Shown here: positions 34,873-42,795 of the stretch, one piece after another
Position numbering within the stretch: position 1 is the first letter of the stretch
Layout of the letters: every line of letters begins with the position of its first letter
Assembly: GCF_002205675.1 (NCBI RefSeq)
Contig: NZ_NISK01000004.1
Span: 62,001 to 126,000 of the forward strand
Length of the DNA: 64,000 bases
From: Sphingopyxis bauzanensis
Lineage (GTDB): Bacteria; Pseudomonadota; Alphaproteobacteria; Sphingomonadales; Sphingomonadaceae
Direction of reading: 5' to 3'
Position numbers and translations under genes: made by a program
Notes under the pieces: generated by a model
Told to the model about the DNA's origin: nothing
The model's input: the letters and a program-made list of their open reading frames with translations, nothing else
Databases searched by the model: none

Positions 34873-36159
34873 ATGAACGCTGAAGCCCTGACCACCCCGC
34901 CGATGCCCGGCGACGCTGCCGCCCTGATTGCCGACATGGGCGCGCGCGCGCGCGTTGCGGCGAAACAGCTGGCGCTGGCAGCAACCGCGGACAAGGCCGC
35001 CGGACTGATCGCCGCTGCGGCAGCGATCCGCGCCAGCGCCGCCGACATCCTGGCCGCCAATGCCGAGGACATGGCGGCAGGACGGACGAACGGGCTGTCG
35101 GGCGCGATGCTCGACCGGTTGCGGCTCGACGAAACGCGGCTCGCCGGAATTGCCGATGCTATCGACGCGGTTGCGGCGCTGCCCGATCCTTCGGGCGACG
35201 AGATAGACCGCGTGACGCGGCCGAACGGGCTGGTGCTGAGCCGGGTGCGCGTGCCGCTGGGCGTCGTCGGCATCATTTATGAAAGCCGCCCCAACGTGAC
35301 CGCCGACGCTGCGGCGCTGGGGCTGATGTCGGGCAATGCGGTGATCCTGCGCGGCGGCAGCGAGGCGGTGCATTCGAACCGCGCGCTCCATGCCGCGTTC
35401 GCGGCGGGGCTAGTGGAGGCCGGGCTGCCCGCCGATGCGGCGCAACTCGTGCCGACGCAGGACCGCGCCGCGGTCGGCGCCATGCTGCGCGCGCAGGGGC
35501 TGATCGACATCATCATCCCGCGCGGCGGCAAAGGCCTTGTCGCGCGGGTGCAGGACGAGGCGCGCGTGCCCGTACTCGCGCATCTTGATGGCATCAACCA
35601 TCTCTATATCGATGGCGCCGCCGATCCGGCCAAGGCGGTCGCGCTGGCGGTCAACGCCAAGATGCGCCGCACCGGTATCTGCGGCGCGACCGAGACAATC
35701 CTGATCGACCGCGCCTATCCCGCGCCGCTCGCGATCATCGACGCGCTGGTCGCGGCGGGTTGCGAAGTGCGCGGCGACAAGGCCGTCACGGCGTTGAGCC
35801 CACATGTCGAAGCCGCGTCGATCGGCGACTGGGACACAGAATATCTCGATGCAATCGTCTCCATCGCCATGGTCGAAGGTCTGGTAGGCGCGCTGGCCCA
35901 TATCGACGCGCATTCGAGCCGGCACACCGATGCGATTGTCACGGAGGATACTTCCGCCGCAGAACGATTCCTGTCCGAGGCCGACAGCGCAATCGTCATG
36001 CACAATGCCTCGACCCAATTCGCCGACGGCGGCGAATTCGGCCTCGGCGCCGAAATCGGCATCGCCACCGGGAGGCTGCACGCGCGAGGGCCGGTCGCGC
36101 TGGAGGGACTCACCACCTATAAATGGCTCGTGCGAGGGAGCGGCCAGACGCGATCTTGA
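34873..36159 (+). CDS. proA: Gamma-glutamyl phosphate reductase
   Basis: A 428-residue NADPH-dependent reductase making glutamate-5-semialdehyde in proline synthesis. Family blocks are LGVVGIIYESRPNVTAD, NAVILRGGSEAVHSN and the catalytic-Cys region MRRTGICGATETIL. The start is the Met of MNAEALTTPP. An upstream in-frame ATG would overlap the divergent gene. proB is not nearby. In relatives proA is commonly followed directly by nadD; here a toxin-antitoxin pair lies between them. Confidence 0.96.
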   Translation: MNAEALTTPPMPGDAAALIADMGARARVAAKQLALAATADKAAGLIAAAAAIRASAADILAANAEDMAAGRTNGLSGAMLDRLRLDETRLAGIADAIDAVAALPDPSGDEIDRVTRPNGLVLSRVRVPLGVVGIIYESRPNVTADAAALGLMSGNAVILRGGSEAVHSNRALHAAFAAGLVEAGLPADAAQLVPTQDRAAVGAMLRAQGLIDIIIPRGGKGLVARVQDEARVPVLAHLDGINHLYIDGAADPAKAVALAVNAKMRRTGICGATETILIDRAYPAPLAIIDALVAAGCEVRGDKAVTALSPHVEAASIGDWDTEYLDAIVSIAMVEGLVGALAHIDAHSSRHTDAIVTEDTSAAERFLSEADSAIVMHNASTQFADGGEFGLGAEIGIATGRLHARGPVALEGLTTYKWLVRGSGQTRS

Positions 36160-36184
36160 ATCATTTGTATACAAGTGATACAAT
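36156..36184 (+). promoter_or_regulatory. Sigma-70-type promoter with overlapping palindromic operator for the toxin-antitoxin pair
   Basis: TTGAAT and TACAAT are spaced by exactly 17 bases, a good -35/-10 pair. A 20-base palindrome at 36160-36179 (ATCATTTGTATACAAGTGAT, one mismatched pair) covers the spacer, as expected for autorepression by a ribbon-helix-helix antitoxin. The -35 starts inside the proA stop. Transcription would begin at about 36190-36191, right at the antitoxin ATG, implying a leaderless message. Confidence 0.65.
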
Positions 36185-36189
36185 GATGC

Positions 36190-36462
36190 ATGGATTCTAC
36201 GACGCCGATCACGACGCGGCTAGACGCCGCAACCTTGGAAACGCTCGACAGACTGGCCGAACGCTATGATCGCTCGCGTTCATGGCTCGTTGCGCAGGCC
36301 GTTCGACAGTTTGTCGAACGCGAAGCAGAGATGCTTGCAATCATTGAGGAAGGCGAGCGTTCCGCGCGCGAAGAGCCGCTGATCTCGCATGAAGAGATGA
36401 AAAAGCTGATCGCCGCGAAGCGCATCGAACTCCGTTCAAAGCGCGATAAAGCGGCAGCGTGA
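36190..36462 (+). CDS. Ribbon-helix-helix (CopG-type) antitoxin
   Basis: A 90-residue protein. Residues 1-45 form an RHH DNA-binding unit: TTRLDAATLETLDRLAERY is followed by RSRSWLVAQAVRQFVERE. The charged helical C-terminus (residues 50-90) would wrap the toxin. It is the first gene of an antitoxin-toxin pair whose stop/start overlap is GTGA. No ribosome-binding site fits between the predicted transcription start and the ATG. It should repress its own promoter through the palindrome upstream. Base composition is lower in G+C than proA, fitting acquisition by transfer. Confidence 0.9.
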   Translation: MDSTTPITTRLDAATLETLDRLAERYDRSRSWLVAQAVRQFVEREAEMLAIIEEGERSAREEPLISHEEMKKLIAAKRIELRSKRDKAAA

Positions 36463-36746
36463 TCAATGTCCAATGGTCGCAGGCAGCGACAGTAGACCTG
36501 CTGAACAATGCCGACGGCCTCTATCTGGTCGATTTCGATCTGGCAGATGCGTTGTTGTCCGAAGCCGAGCGCGCGAGCGACTTTCTCGCGCTTGCACCAC
36601 GCGGCGGATCGCTGGTCGATGCAAAGGGGCTGCGAAAATGGCGTTTGGGCCAGCTTCCGTTTGCCCTGCTGTATGATGTGAATACAGAAAGGCTGCTCGT
36701 CCTTCGAGTGGTCAATTTGCGTAGCGACTGGCAAACCCTACTGTGA
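36459..36746 (+). CDS. RelE/ParE-family toxin
   Basis: A 95-residue protein with the ParE/RelE fold pattern: VQWSQAATVDLLNN at the start, the APRGGSLVDAKGLRKWRLG core, and LLYDVNTERLLVLRVVN at the end. ParE members poison gyrase and RelE members cleave mRNA; the target cannot be told from sequence. It starts at a GTG overlapping the antitoxin stop and its own stop overlaps the nadD GTG in the same way. The pair is therefore wired into the proA-nadD transcription unit. Confidence 0.88.
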   Translation: MINVQWSQAATVDLLNNADGLYLVDFDLADALLSEAERASDFLALAPRGGSLVDAKGLRKWRLGQLPFALLYDVNTERLLVLRVVNLRSDWQTLL

Positions 36747-37396
36747 TCCCCACCGGCCTCCTCGGCGGCAGTTTCAATCCCGCCCACGGCGGGCATCGCG
36801 CGATCAGTTTGAATGCGATCGATGCGCTGGGACTGGATGAACTGTGGTGGCTGGTGTCGCCCGGCAATCCGCTGAAACCCAACGCGGGTATGGCCTCGCT
36901 CCCTGCGCGGCTCGCCTCGGCGCGGCACATGGCGCGGCGGTCGCCGATTCGCGCGACGGGAATCGAGGCCGAGCTGGGCACGCGCTACACGATCGACACG
37001 CTCAAATTGCTTGTCCGCCGCTACCCCGATCGGCAGTTTATCTGGATCATGGGGGCCGACAATCTGGTCCAATTGCCCCAATGGCGCGACTGGCGGGGGA
37101 TTGCGCGACTCATGCCGATTGCGGTTGTCGCGCGTCCGGGCTATAATGACCGAGCCCACGCAAGACGTGCGATGGGTTGGCTTCGGCGCTTCGTCCGGCC
37201 CGCTGACCAGAAATTGCATTGGACGGACTGGAGACCGCCCGCCCTCGTGTTCCTGCGATTTTCGCCCGATGTGCGATCCGCAACTGCGATACGGCAGGCC
37301 AACCCCCGCTGGTTCGAACGCTATGAAGGCCGCGCTTTGCGCGACCCGCTGACCCGTTCACGCCTTGCGGACCCGATTAGGAAAGGACGCATTTGA
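36743..37396 (+). CDS. nadD: Nicotinate-nucleotide adenylyltransferase
   Basis: A 217-residue enzyme forming deamido-NAD from nicotinate mononucleotide and ATP, an essential step of NAD synthesis. The nucleotidyltransferase motif GLLGGSFNPAHGGHR is at residues 5-19. The ISxTxIR-like block near the end reads RSATAIRQ. The GTG start lies inside the toxin stop codon, so its translation probably depends on ribosomes finishing the toxin gene. The gene stop in turn overlaps the rsfS start. Confidence 0.95.
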   Translation: MIPTGLLGGSFNPAHGGHRAISLNAIDALGLDELWWLVSPGNPLKPNAGMASLPARLASARHMARRSPIRATGIEAELGTRYTIDTLKLLVRRYPDRQFIWIMGADNLVQLPQWRDWRGIARLMPIAVVARPGYNDRAHARRAMGWLRRFVRPADQKLHWTDWRPPALVFLRFSPDVRSATAIRQANPRWFERYEGRALRDPLTRSRLADPIRKGRI

Positions 37397-37791
37397 TCTC
37401 CGCCACCCAGGGTGCCGCGCCCAGCGCCGCATCCGCCAACGATAATGTGGACGCGCTCCACGCTCTGATCCTCCACCAGCTGGATGAGGACCAGGCCCAG
37501 GAAACCATTTCCATCCCGCTTGCCGGCAAAAGCAGCATCGCCGATCATATGGTGATCGCGAGCGGCCGGTCGACGCGCCATGTCTCGGCGATTGCCGAGA
37601 AACTGGCGCAGCGGATCAAGCAGGAAGCGGGCCGCCAGGTTCGCGTCGAAGGCCTGCCCAATGCCGATTGGGTGCTGCTCGATGCGGGCGACGTGATCGT
37701 CCATCTGTTCCGTCCCGAGGTGCGTAGTTTCTACAACCTCGAACGCATGTGGTCGTTCGGCGACGCTCCGCCGGTCACGCTGGCAAATTGA
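37393..37791 (+). CDS. rsfS: Ribosome silencing factor RsfS
   Basis: A 132-residue protein that binds ribosomal protein uL14 and blocks subunit joining in starved cells. The family core is visible: ADHMVIASGRSTRHVSAIAE, then the DWVLLDAGDVIVHLF segment, then FYNLERMW. The first in-frame initiator is a TTG overlapping the nadD stop. The first 18 residues are not conserved, and no later Met lies before the core. nadD-rsfS-rlmH is a standard gene order. Confidence 0.94.
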   Translation: MISATQGAAPSAASANDNVDALHALILHQLDEDQAQETISIPLAGKSSIADHMVIASGRSTRHVSAIAEKLAQRIKQEAGRQVRVEGLPNADWVLLDAGDVIVHLFRPEVRSFYNLERMWSFGDAPPVTLAN

Positions 37792-37823
37792 CGTCCTGGC
37801 CCTGCCAAGGGTAGGCGGGCGTC

Positions 37824-38252
37824 ATGTTGCTGCACATCATCGCGCGCGGGCGCATCGGGCGCGGGCCCGAGGCCGAGCTGGTCGAGCGCTATATGAAGCG
37901 CGTGACCTGGGCGCAGAAGGTTTCCGAGCTTCCGGATACGGGCGGTCGTATGCCTGCCGCCGCCGACAACAGCCGCACCATCTTGCTCGACGAGGGCGGC
38001 GAGCAGATGTCATCGGTTGAATTTGCAAAATTGCTGGAAGGTTGGCGCGATGGCGGGGTACGCGAGGCGCGCTTTTGTCTGGGCGCCGCCGACGGCTTCA
38101 CACCCGAGGAACGCGAGGGCGCCGACAAGGTCGTCGCCTTTGGCCGCGCAACATGGCCGCATTTGATGGCACGCGCGATGCTCGCCGAACAATTGTGGCG
38201 CGCTACCAGCATCGTCGCGAACCACCCTTATCATCGCGAGGGGCGTCAATGA
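37824..38252 (+). CDS. rlmH: 23S rRNA (pseudouridine1915-N3)-methyltransferase
   Basis: A 142-residue SPOUT methyltransferase that modifies helix 69 of 23S rRNA on assembled ribosomes. The knot region is recognisable in FCLGAADGFTPEE and LMARAMLAEQLWRATSI, ending in the conserved HPYHRE. Length is slightly under the typical 155 because of a shorter middle. It follows rsfS by 32 bases and its stop overlaps the next gene's ATG. Confidence 0.95.
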   Translation: MLLHIIARGRIGRGPEAELVERYMKRVTWAQKVSELPDTGGRMPAAADNSRTILLDEGGEQMSSVEFAKLLEGWRDGGVREARFCLGAADGFTPEEREGADKVVAFGRATWPHLMARAMLAEQLWRATSIVANHPYHREGRQ

Positions 38253-39463
38253 GGCGTGCTCTGACTGCGCTCGTCGCTGTTGCCGTCTTATCCGGCGGCG
38301 CGCTCGCAGTGGCGCAAAGCGACGTCTTTGATCCGCAAGCGATCGCCGCACGCGAACGCGCGCAATTGCTCGGCGCCAAGCAGCAGTCGGCCGAAGCGAT
38401 GGCGCGCAGCACGCGGCTGGAGGCGCAGGCCACCGCCGCGAGTAGCGAGGCCGACCGGCTGAAAATCCGCAGCGCCGCGCTTGCCGCGCGTATCCAGTCG
38501 GCCGAGGCCGACATCAGCGCGGGCGAAGCGCGCGTCACGCTGGTCAGCCGCCGTCTGGCGGCGCAGCGCGCGCGGTTCGCGCAGCAGCAACAGCCATTGC
38601 TCGAACTCGCCGCCTCGCTCCAGCAGCTCAGTCGCCAGCCGCCGGTCAGCGTCCTCGCGCAGCCGGGGTCGCTGACCGACATGGTCCACGCCCGCGCGGT
38701 GATCGACGCCGCGATGCCGGTGATCGAACGCCGCACCGCCGGAGTACGCCAGGAATTGACGCTGCTGCAAGCGACGCGGCGTCAGCAGGCGGTCGCGCTG
38801 CGCGCGCTTTCGGCCAGCAAGGGCCAGCTCGCGGAGCGCCGCAACACGCTGACACGGCTGGAGAATGAAGGCCGGATGCGCTCGCGCGAGCTGATGAGCA
38901 GCGCGCAGCTCGAGGCCGACCGCGCGCTCGGGCTGGGTGAGAAAGCGCGCGACATTGTCGAACTGATGGACGCGATCGAGGCCGACGGCGCGGTGCGCGC
39001 CGAACTGGCGCAGCTCACCGGTCCGCTGCCGCGCCCGCGCAACCCCGCAAATACCATTTCCAGTGCTGCCCCGCCTGCCCCCGCTGCGGCCGAGCTTACG
39101 GCAGGCGCCTATCGCCTGCCCGTCGTCGGGCGCATCGTCGCCGGGCTGGGCGAGGTCAACGACAGCGGGGTCCGTTCGCGCGGCGTGACAATCGCGGCGC
39201 GTCCCGGCGGACAGGTCGTAGCCCCTGCGCCCGGCCGCGTCAGCTTTGCCGAGGATTATCGCGGTTATGGCAAGATCGTCATCATCGATCATGGCGGCGG
39301 CTGGGTCTCGCTGCTGACCGGCATGATTGGGCTGTCGGTCGCGGTCGGCGACACGCTCGACGCCGGCGCGCCGATCGGACGCGCCGGGTCCGACGACAGC
39401 CGCATCACTGTTGAACTGCGCCGCGGTGGGCGCCCGGTCGATATCGTCGCGATGATCGGGTGA
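38249..39463 (+). CDS. EnvC-like murein hydrolase activator with degenerate LytM domain
   Basis: A 404-residue exported protein: signal peptide (residues 1-22), long coiled coil (about 25-280), linker rich in Pro/Ala, and a C-terminal LytM/M23-like domain. The coiled coil contains repeated Glu/Arg/Gln-Leu heptads. The M23 zinc ligands are not present: where active enzymes have HxxxD and HxH, this protein has SRGVTIAA, WVSLLTGM and ITVELR. It is therefore expected to activate amidases rather than cut murein itself, as for E. coli EnvC. It overlaps rlmH by 4 bases and precedes ctpA, a conserved arrangement in alphaproteobacteria. Confidence 0.88.
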   Translation: MRRALTALVAVAVLSGGALAVAQSDVFDPQAIAARERAQLLGAKQQSAEAMARSTRLEAQATAASSEADRLKIRSAALAARIQSAEADISAGEARVTLVSRRLAAQRARFAQQQQPLLELAASLQQLSRQPPVSVLAQPGSLTDMVHARAVIDAAMPVIERRTAGVRQELTLLQATRRQQAVALRALSASKGQLAERRNTLTRLENEGRMRSRELMSSAQLEADRALGLGEKARDIVELMDAIEADGAVRAELAQLTGPLPRPRNPANTISSAAPPAPAAAELTAGAYRLPVVGRIVAGLGEVNDSGVRSRGVTIAARPGGQVVAPAPGRVSFAEDYRGYGKIVIIDHGGGWVSLLTGMIGLSVAVGDTLDAGAPIGRAGSDDSRITVELRRGGRPVDIVAMIG

Positions 39464-39563
39464 TCGCACCCGTTAATCCCCCATTCGGGCGCTGTCCCCT
39501 ATCGGGATGCACCGCTTGACGCCTGCGCAAATGCGTAGGAGGATGGTGGGCCGAGGTATATAA

Positions 39564-39579
39564 GGCGGGAATTCCCGCC
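39564..39579. promoter_or_regulatory. Perfect 16-base palindrome before ctpA
   Basis: GGCGGGAATTCCCGCC is fully symmetric with no loop and ends 16 bases before the ctpA ATG. Such loop-free symmetry suits a dimeric repressor better than an RNA hairpin. No regulator can be named. Confidence 0.4.
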
Positions 39580-39595
39580 TGAGTGAAAGACGCAC

Positions 39596-40987
39596 ATGAC
39601 CGACTCGACCAAAACGCCCGTGTCTTCGAAGCGCCGCTTTGCGTTATGGCAGGGCGCCGCCGCGCTCTCGACGCTGGCGCTGGTGCCGCTCGCGACCGGC
39701 GCGATGGCGAGCGTGGACAGCAAGACGCAGGAAGAAATTTCCCGTTTCATGGACGTCTATCTCGAAGTGAAATCGAACTATGTCGAACCGGTCGACGATT
39801 CGAAACTGATCGAAGGTGCGATCAACGGCATGCTCGCCAGCCTCGACCCGCATTCGGGCTATCTCGACGCGCGCGGCTTTTCGAACCTGCGCACCCAGAC
39901 CGACGGCGAATATGGCGGTCTGGGCCTGTCGGTGACGATGGAAGACGGCGTTGTGAAGGTCATCGCACCGACCGCCGATACCCCCGCCGACAAGGCCGGG
40001 ATCAAGTCGGGCGACTATATCACCCACATTAACAAGGAACTGATCTTTGGCCTGACGCTCGACGAGGCGGTCGAACAGATGCGCGGGCGTCCGGGCACCA
40101 AGATCGACGTCACCATCGTCCGCGAAGGCCAGGACAAGCCGATCGAAATGTCGCTGACCCGCGAAGTCATCGACCTGAAGCCCGTCAAGTGGGAAGTCAG
40201 CGGCGATGTCGGGGTGCTGACCGTCACCAGCTTCTCCGCCGACGCGACCACCGACATGCGCGCCGCGATGATGGCAGTCGAAAAGTCGCTCGGCAAAAAG
40301 CCGCGCGGCTGGATCGTCGACCTGCGCTCGAACCCCGGCGGACTGCTCGACGAAGCGGTGGGGATCAGCGACCTGTTCCTCGAACGCGGCGAAATCGTGT
40401 CACAGCGCGGCCGCCGCAAGGGCGACATCGAACGCTTTTTCGCCGAGCCCGGCGATTTGGCGGGTGGCGCACCGGTGGTCGTCTTGATCGACTCGGGATC
40501 GGCATCTGCCTCGGAAATCGTCGCGGGCGCCTTGCAGGACCAGCATCGCGCCGTGGTGATGGGCGAGCGCAGCTTTGGCAAGGGATCGGTGCAGACCGTG
40601 CTGCCGCTCAGCGACACGACCGCGCTGCGGCTGACCACCGCGCGTTACTACACCCCGTCGGGGCGTAGCGTGCAGGAGGGCGGCATCGAACCCGACATCC
40701 GCGTCCCGCAGATTTCGGACCCCGATTATGCATCGCGGCCGAAATTCCGGGAAAGCGACCTGCGCCGTCACCTGATCAATGAGAAGAAGGTCGACGACGG
40801 GCTGATCGAGAAGGACGAGAAGGTCGATCCGCGCTTCACCGCGACCGCGGCGGAGCTCAAGGCCAAGGGTATCGAGGACTTCCAGCTCCACTATGCGTTG
40901 CAGACGATCGGGCGGATCAGCCCGACCGCGCCGCGCATGGCAGCGCAGGCGACCAAGCCCGGCGCCAAGCCTGCGCGCCGTAACTAA
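39596..40987 (+). CDS. ctpA: Carboxy-terminal processing protease (S41 family)
   Basis: A 463-residue periplasmic serine protease. An N-terminal signal/anchor covers residues 18-38. A PDZ domain (about 95-180, EYGGLGLSVTMEDG) follows, then the S41 catalytic domain. The Ser/Lys dyad is in DSGSASASEIVAGALQD and GERSFGKGSVQT. The last 60 residues are charged and less conserved. CtpA trims lipoproteins and murein-remodelling factors in other bacteria. Its place behind an EnvC-like gene suggests a joint role in cell-wall turnover. Confidence 0.95.
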   Translation: MTDSTKTPVSSKRRFALWQGAAALSTLALVPLATGAMASVDSKTQEEISRFMDVYLEVKSNYVEPVDDSKLIEGAINGMLASLDPHSGYLDARGFSNLRTQTDGEYGGLGLSVTMEDGVVKVIAPTADTPADKAGIKSGDYITHINKELIFGLTLDEAVEQMRGRPGTKIDVTIVREGQDKPIEMSLTREVIDLKPVKWEVSGDVGVLTVTSFSADATTDMRAAMMAVEKSLGKKPRGWIVDLRSNPGGLLDEAVGISDLFLERGEIVSQRGRRKGDIERFFAEPGDLAGGAPVVVLIDSGSASASEIVAGALQDQHRAVVMGERSFGKGSVQTVLPLSDTTALRLTTARYYTPSGRSVQEGGIEPDIRVPQISDPDYASRPKFRESDLRRHLINEKKVDDGLIEKDEKVDPRFTATAAELKAKGIEDFQLHYALQTIGRISPTAPRMAAQATKPGAKPARRN

Positions 40988-40999
40988 GGGTTCGCCGGC

Positions 41000-41482
41000 A
41001 TGCTGAAATCGCGCCTTGGCGCGCCGATCGCCGCGCTCGCTGCGCCGCTGCTGCTCTATGGCGGCGCGCTGGTGTCACAATTTGGATTTGGCCTGCACCC
41101 CTGCGAAATGTGTTACTGGCAGCGCTGGCCGCACCAGGCGGCGATCATACTCGCGCTGCTTGCGCTGTTGCTGCGCGGCAATGACAAGGCCATGCGCGCG
41201 CTGACGATGCTCGCCGCGCTCGCCATCGCGGTCTCGGGCGTAATCGGCATCTACCACGCCGGGGTCGAATATGGCTTTTGGGAAGGTCTGACCACCTGCG
41301 CGACCGGCAGCGGCGGACCCGTATCACTCGACGCGATCATGAACGCGCCGCTAATCCGCTGCGACACCGCGCAATGGACGCTGTTCGGCATTTCGCTCGC
41401 GGGCTTCAACGCGATCTTTTCGCTCGGCGCCGCGGCGCTCGTCTTGACCTTGCTGCGCCTTCGGCCCACATCGGCGGCATGA
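41000..41482 (+). CDS. dsbB: Disulfide bond formation protein B
   Basis: A 160-residue inner-membrane protein with four hydrophobic segments that reoxidises DsbA and passes electrons to quinone. The first periplasmic cysteine pair is CEMC (35 and 38) in the motif CEMCYWQRWPH. The second pair is Cys100 and Cys121. It follows ctpA by 12 bases and overlaps coq7 by 4 bases, so a quinone-synthesis enzyme and a quinone-using oxidase are co-transcribed. Confidence 0.93.
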   Translation: MLKSRLGAPIAALAAPLLLYGGALVSQFGFGLHPCEMCYWQRWPHQAAIILALLALLLRGNDKAMRALTMLAALAIAVSGVIGIYHAGVEYGFWEGLTTCATGSGGPVSLDAIMNAPLIRCDTAQWTLFGISLAGFNAIFSLGAAALVLTLLRLRPTSAA

Positions 41483-41997
41483 GCCAAGCCGATAAAAACG
41501 CAGCGATGATCCGGGTCGATCAGGCCGGCGAATATGGCGCGACGCGTATCTATGCGGGGCAGCTCGCGGTGATGGGCGACCGCCATCCGATGGCGCGCGA
41601 GATTGCGCATATGGCCGAACAGGAAGAGCGCCACCGCAAATTTTTTGACGACATGGTCGCCAAACGCGGCGTGCGCCCGACCGCGCTCCAGCCGTTCTGG
41701 AAAGTCGCAGGCTTTGCGCTGGGTGCGGTAACCGCCGCGATGGGACCCCGCGCCGCAATGGCGTGCACCGCCGCGGTCGAGACAGAAATCGATCGCCATT
41801 ACCGGGACCAGCTCGACGAACTCGGCGACAGCGACCCCGAACTCAGCGCCGCGGTCGCCGATTTCCGCGCCGAAGAACTGGAGCATAAGCACACGGCGCT
41901 CGCCGCGGGCGCCGAGAGCGCGCCGGGTTACCCGGTGCTAAGCCTCGCGATCCGCGCCGGTTGCCGTGCAGCTATCGCGCTGTCGAAGCGTATCTGA
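41479..41997 (+). CDS. coq7: Demethoxyubiquinone hydroxylase
   Basis: A 172-residue di-iron monooxygenase that hydroxylates demethoxyubiquinone in ubiquinone synthesis. Di-iron ligands lie in VDQAGEYGA, the AEQEERHRKFF segment, AVETEIDRHY and EELEHKH, giving two EXXH-type sets. The start is the ATG overlapping the dsbB stop. Length matches bacterial Coq7 (about 170-215). The protein is a peripheral membrane enzyme in homologues. Confidence 0.94.
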   Translation: MSQADKNAAMIRVDQAGEYGATRIYAGQLAVMGDRHPMAREIAHMAEQEERHRKFFDDMVAKRGVRPTALQPFWKVAGFALGAVTAAMGPRAAMACTAAVETEIDRHYRDQLDELGDSDPELSAAVADFRAEELEHKHTALAAGAESAPGYPVLSLAIRAGCRAAIALSKRI

Positions 41998-42080
41998 TAG
42001 AGATCAGGCCCACGCATCCGTTCATGACCGATGCAGGGTCGCGGTGCCAAGCCGCACCAAAGAAGCCAAAGGAATATCCG

Positions 42081-42686
42081 ATGACCCGCCTGCCCCTGTT
42101 CGCGCTGATCCTCGCCGGTAGCGCCCTCTCAGTACCCGCCGCGGCGCAGCAGACCGTGGTCGGGGGCGAAAAGGTCAACCAGGTCGTCGTTTATGGCGAC
42201 GATCAATGTCCGAAGGGTGCCGACGACGAAATTCTGGTCTGCGCCAAGCTTCCTGAGGGCGAGCGCTATCGCGTCCCCGAAATGCTGCGCGGCAATCCGC
42301 TCGACGTACGCAACGAAGCATGGGCGAACAAGGTCGTCGCGGTGGAGCGCATCGGTCGTTTCGGAACCGACAGCTGTTCGCCGACCGGGCTGGGCGGCTT
42401 TACTGGCTGCACGCAGGCGCTGGTCGCAGGCGCCAAGGCTGAGCGCCAGGCCGCCGACAAGACGGACTGGCAGGCGATGATCGCCGATGAACGCGCCAAA
42501 CGGCTTGCGGGCATTGATTCGGCATCGGACGAGGTTGAAGCCGCGGTGTTGGCCGAAGAACGCGCGTTGGCTGAACGGCAGGCTGCTGCCGCGGAGCTGG
42601 AGCGGCAGGCGAGCGGTGAGGCACCGATGCCGACCGCACCCGATGAAGCCGACGCCGAACCGCTGCCGGTTCCGCCGCAAGGCTGA
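42081..42686 (+). CDS. Exported protein of unknown function
   Basis: A 201-residue protein with a clear signal peptide (MTRLPLFALILAG...AAAQ, cut near residue 21). The mature N-terminal half has four cysteines in two pairs (CPKGADDEILVCAK and CSPTGLGGFTGC), which could form periplasmic disulfides; dsbB is 0.6 kb upstream. The C-terminal part is an Ala/Glu-rich helix followed by a Pro-rich tail. I know similar proteins only as sphingomonad hypotheticals. The start follows AAAGGAATATCCG. Confidence 0.75.
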   Translation: MTRLPLFALILAGSALSVPAAAQQTVVGGEKVNQVVVYGDDQCPKGADDEILVCAKLPEGERYRVPEMLRGNPLDVRNEAWANKVVAVERIGRFGTDSCSPTGLGGFTGCTQALVAGAKAERQAADKTDWQAMIADERAKRLAGIDSASDEVEAAVLAEERALAERQAAAAELERQASGEAPMPTAPDEADAEPLPVPPQG

Positions 42687-42697
42687 CGCTTTATATC

Positions 42698-42778
42698 GTC
42701 ATTGCGAGCGAAGCAAAGCAATCAAGGGCGGTGTACGCCCACCCTGAATTGCCGCGTCTCTTCGCTCCTCGCAAAGAC
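42698..42778. repeat. Dispersed hairpin repeat, type A, copy 3
   Basis: An 81-bp element beginning GTCATTGCGAGCGAAGCAAA and ending TCCTCGCAAAGAC, with inner CAATC / GAATTGCCGCG arms. It is the third copy of the family at 5814 and 8272. It lies between two convergent genes. Its 3' arm carries an AAAG variant, so this copy has drifted. Confidence 0.8.
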
Positions 42779-42795
42779 GGGGCGTTCAGATCAGC

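Noticed and set aside
38249..39463. Calling the M23-like protein an active endopeptidase
   Set aside because: Both histidine motifs and the aspartate of the zinc site are missing.
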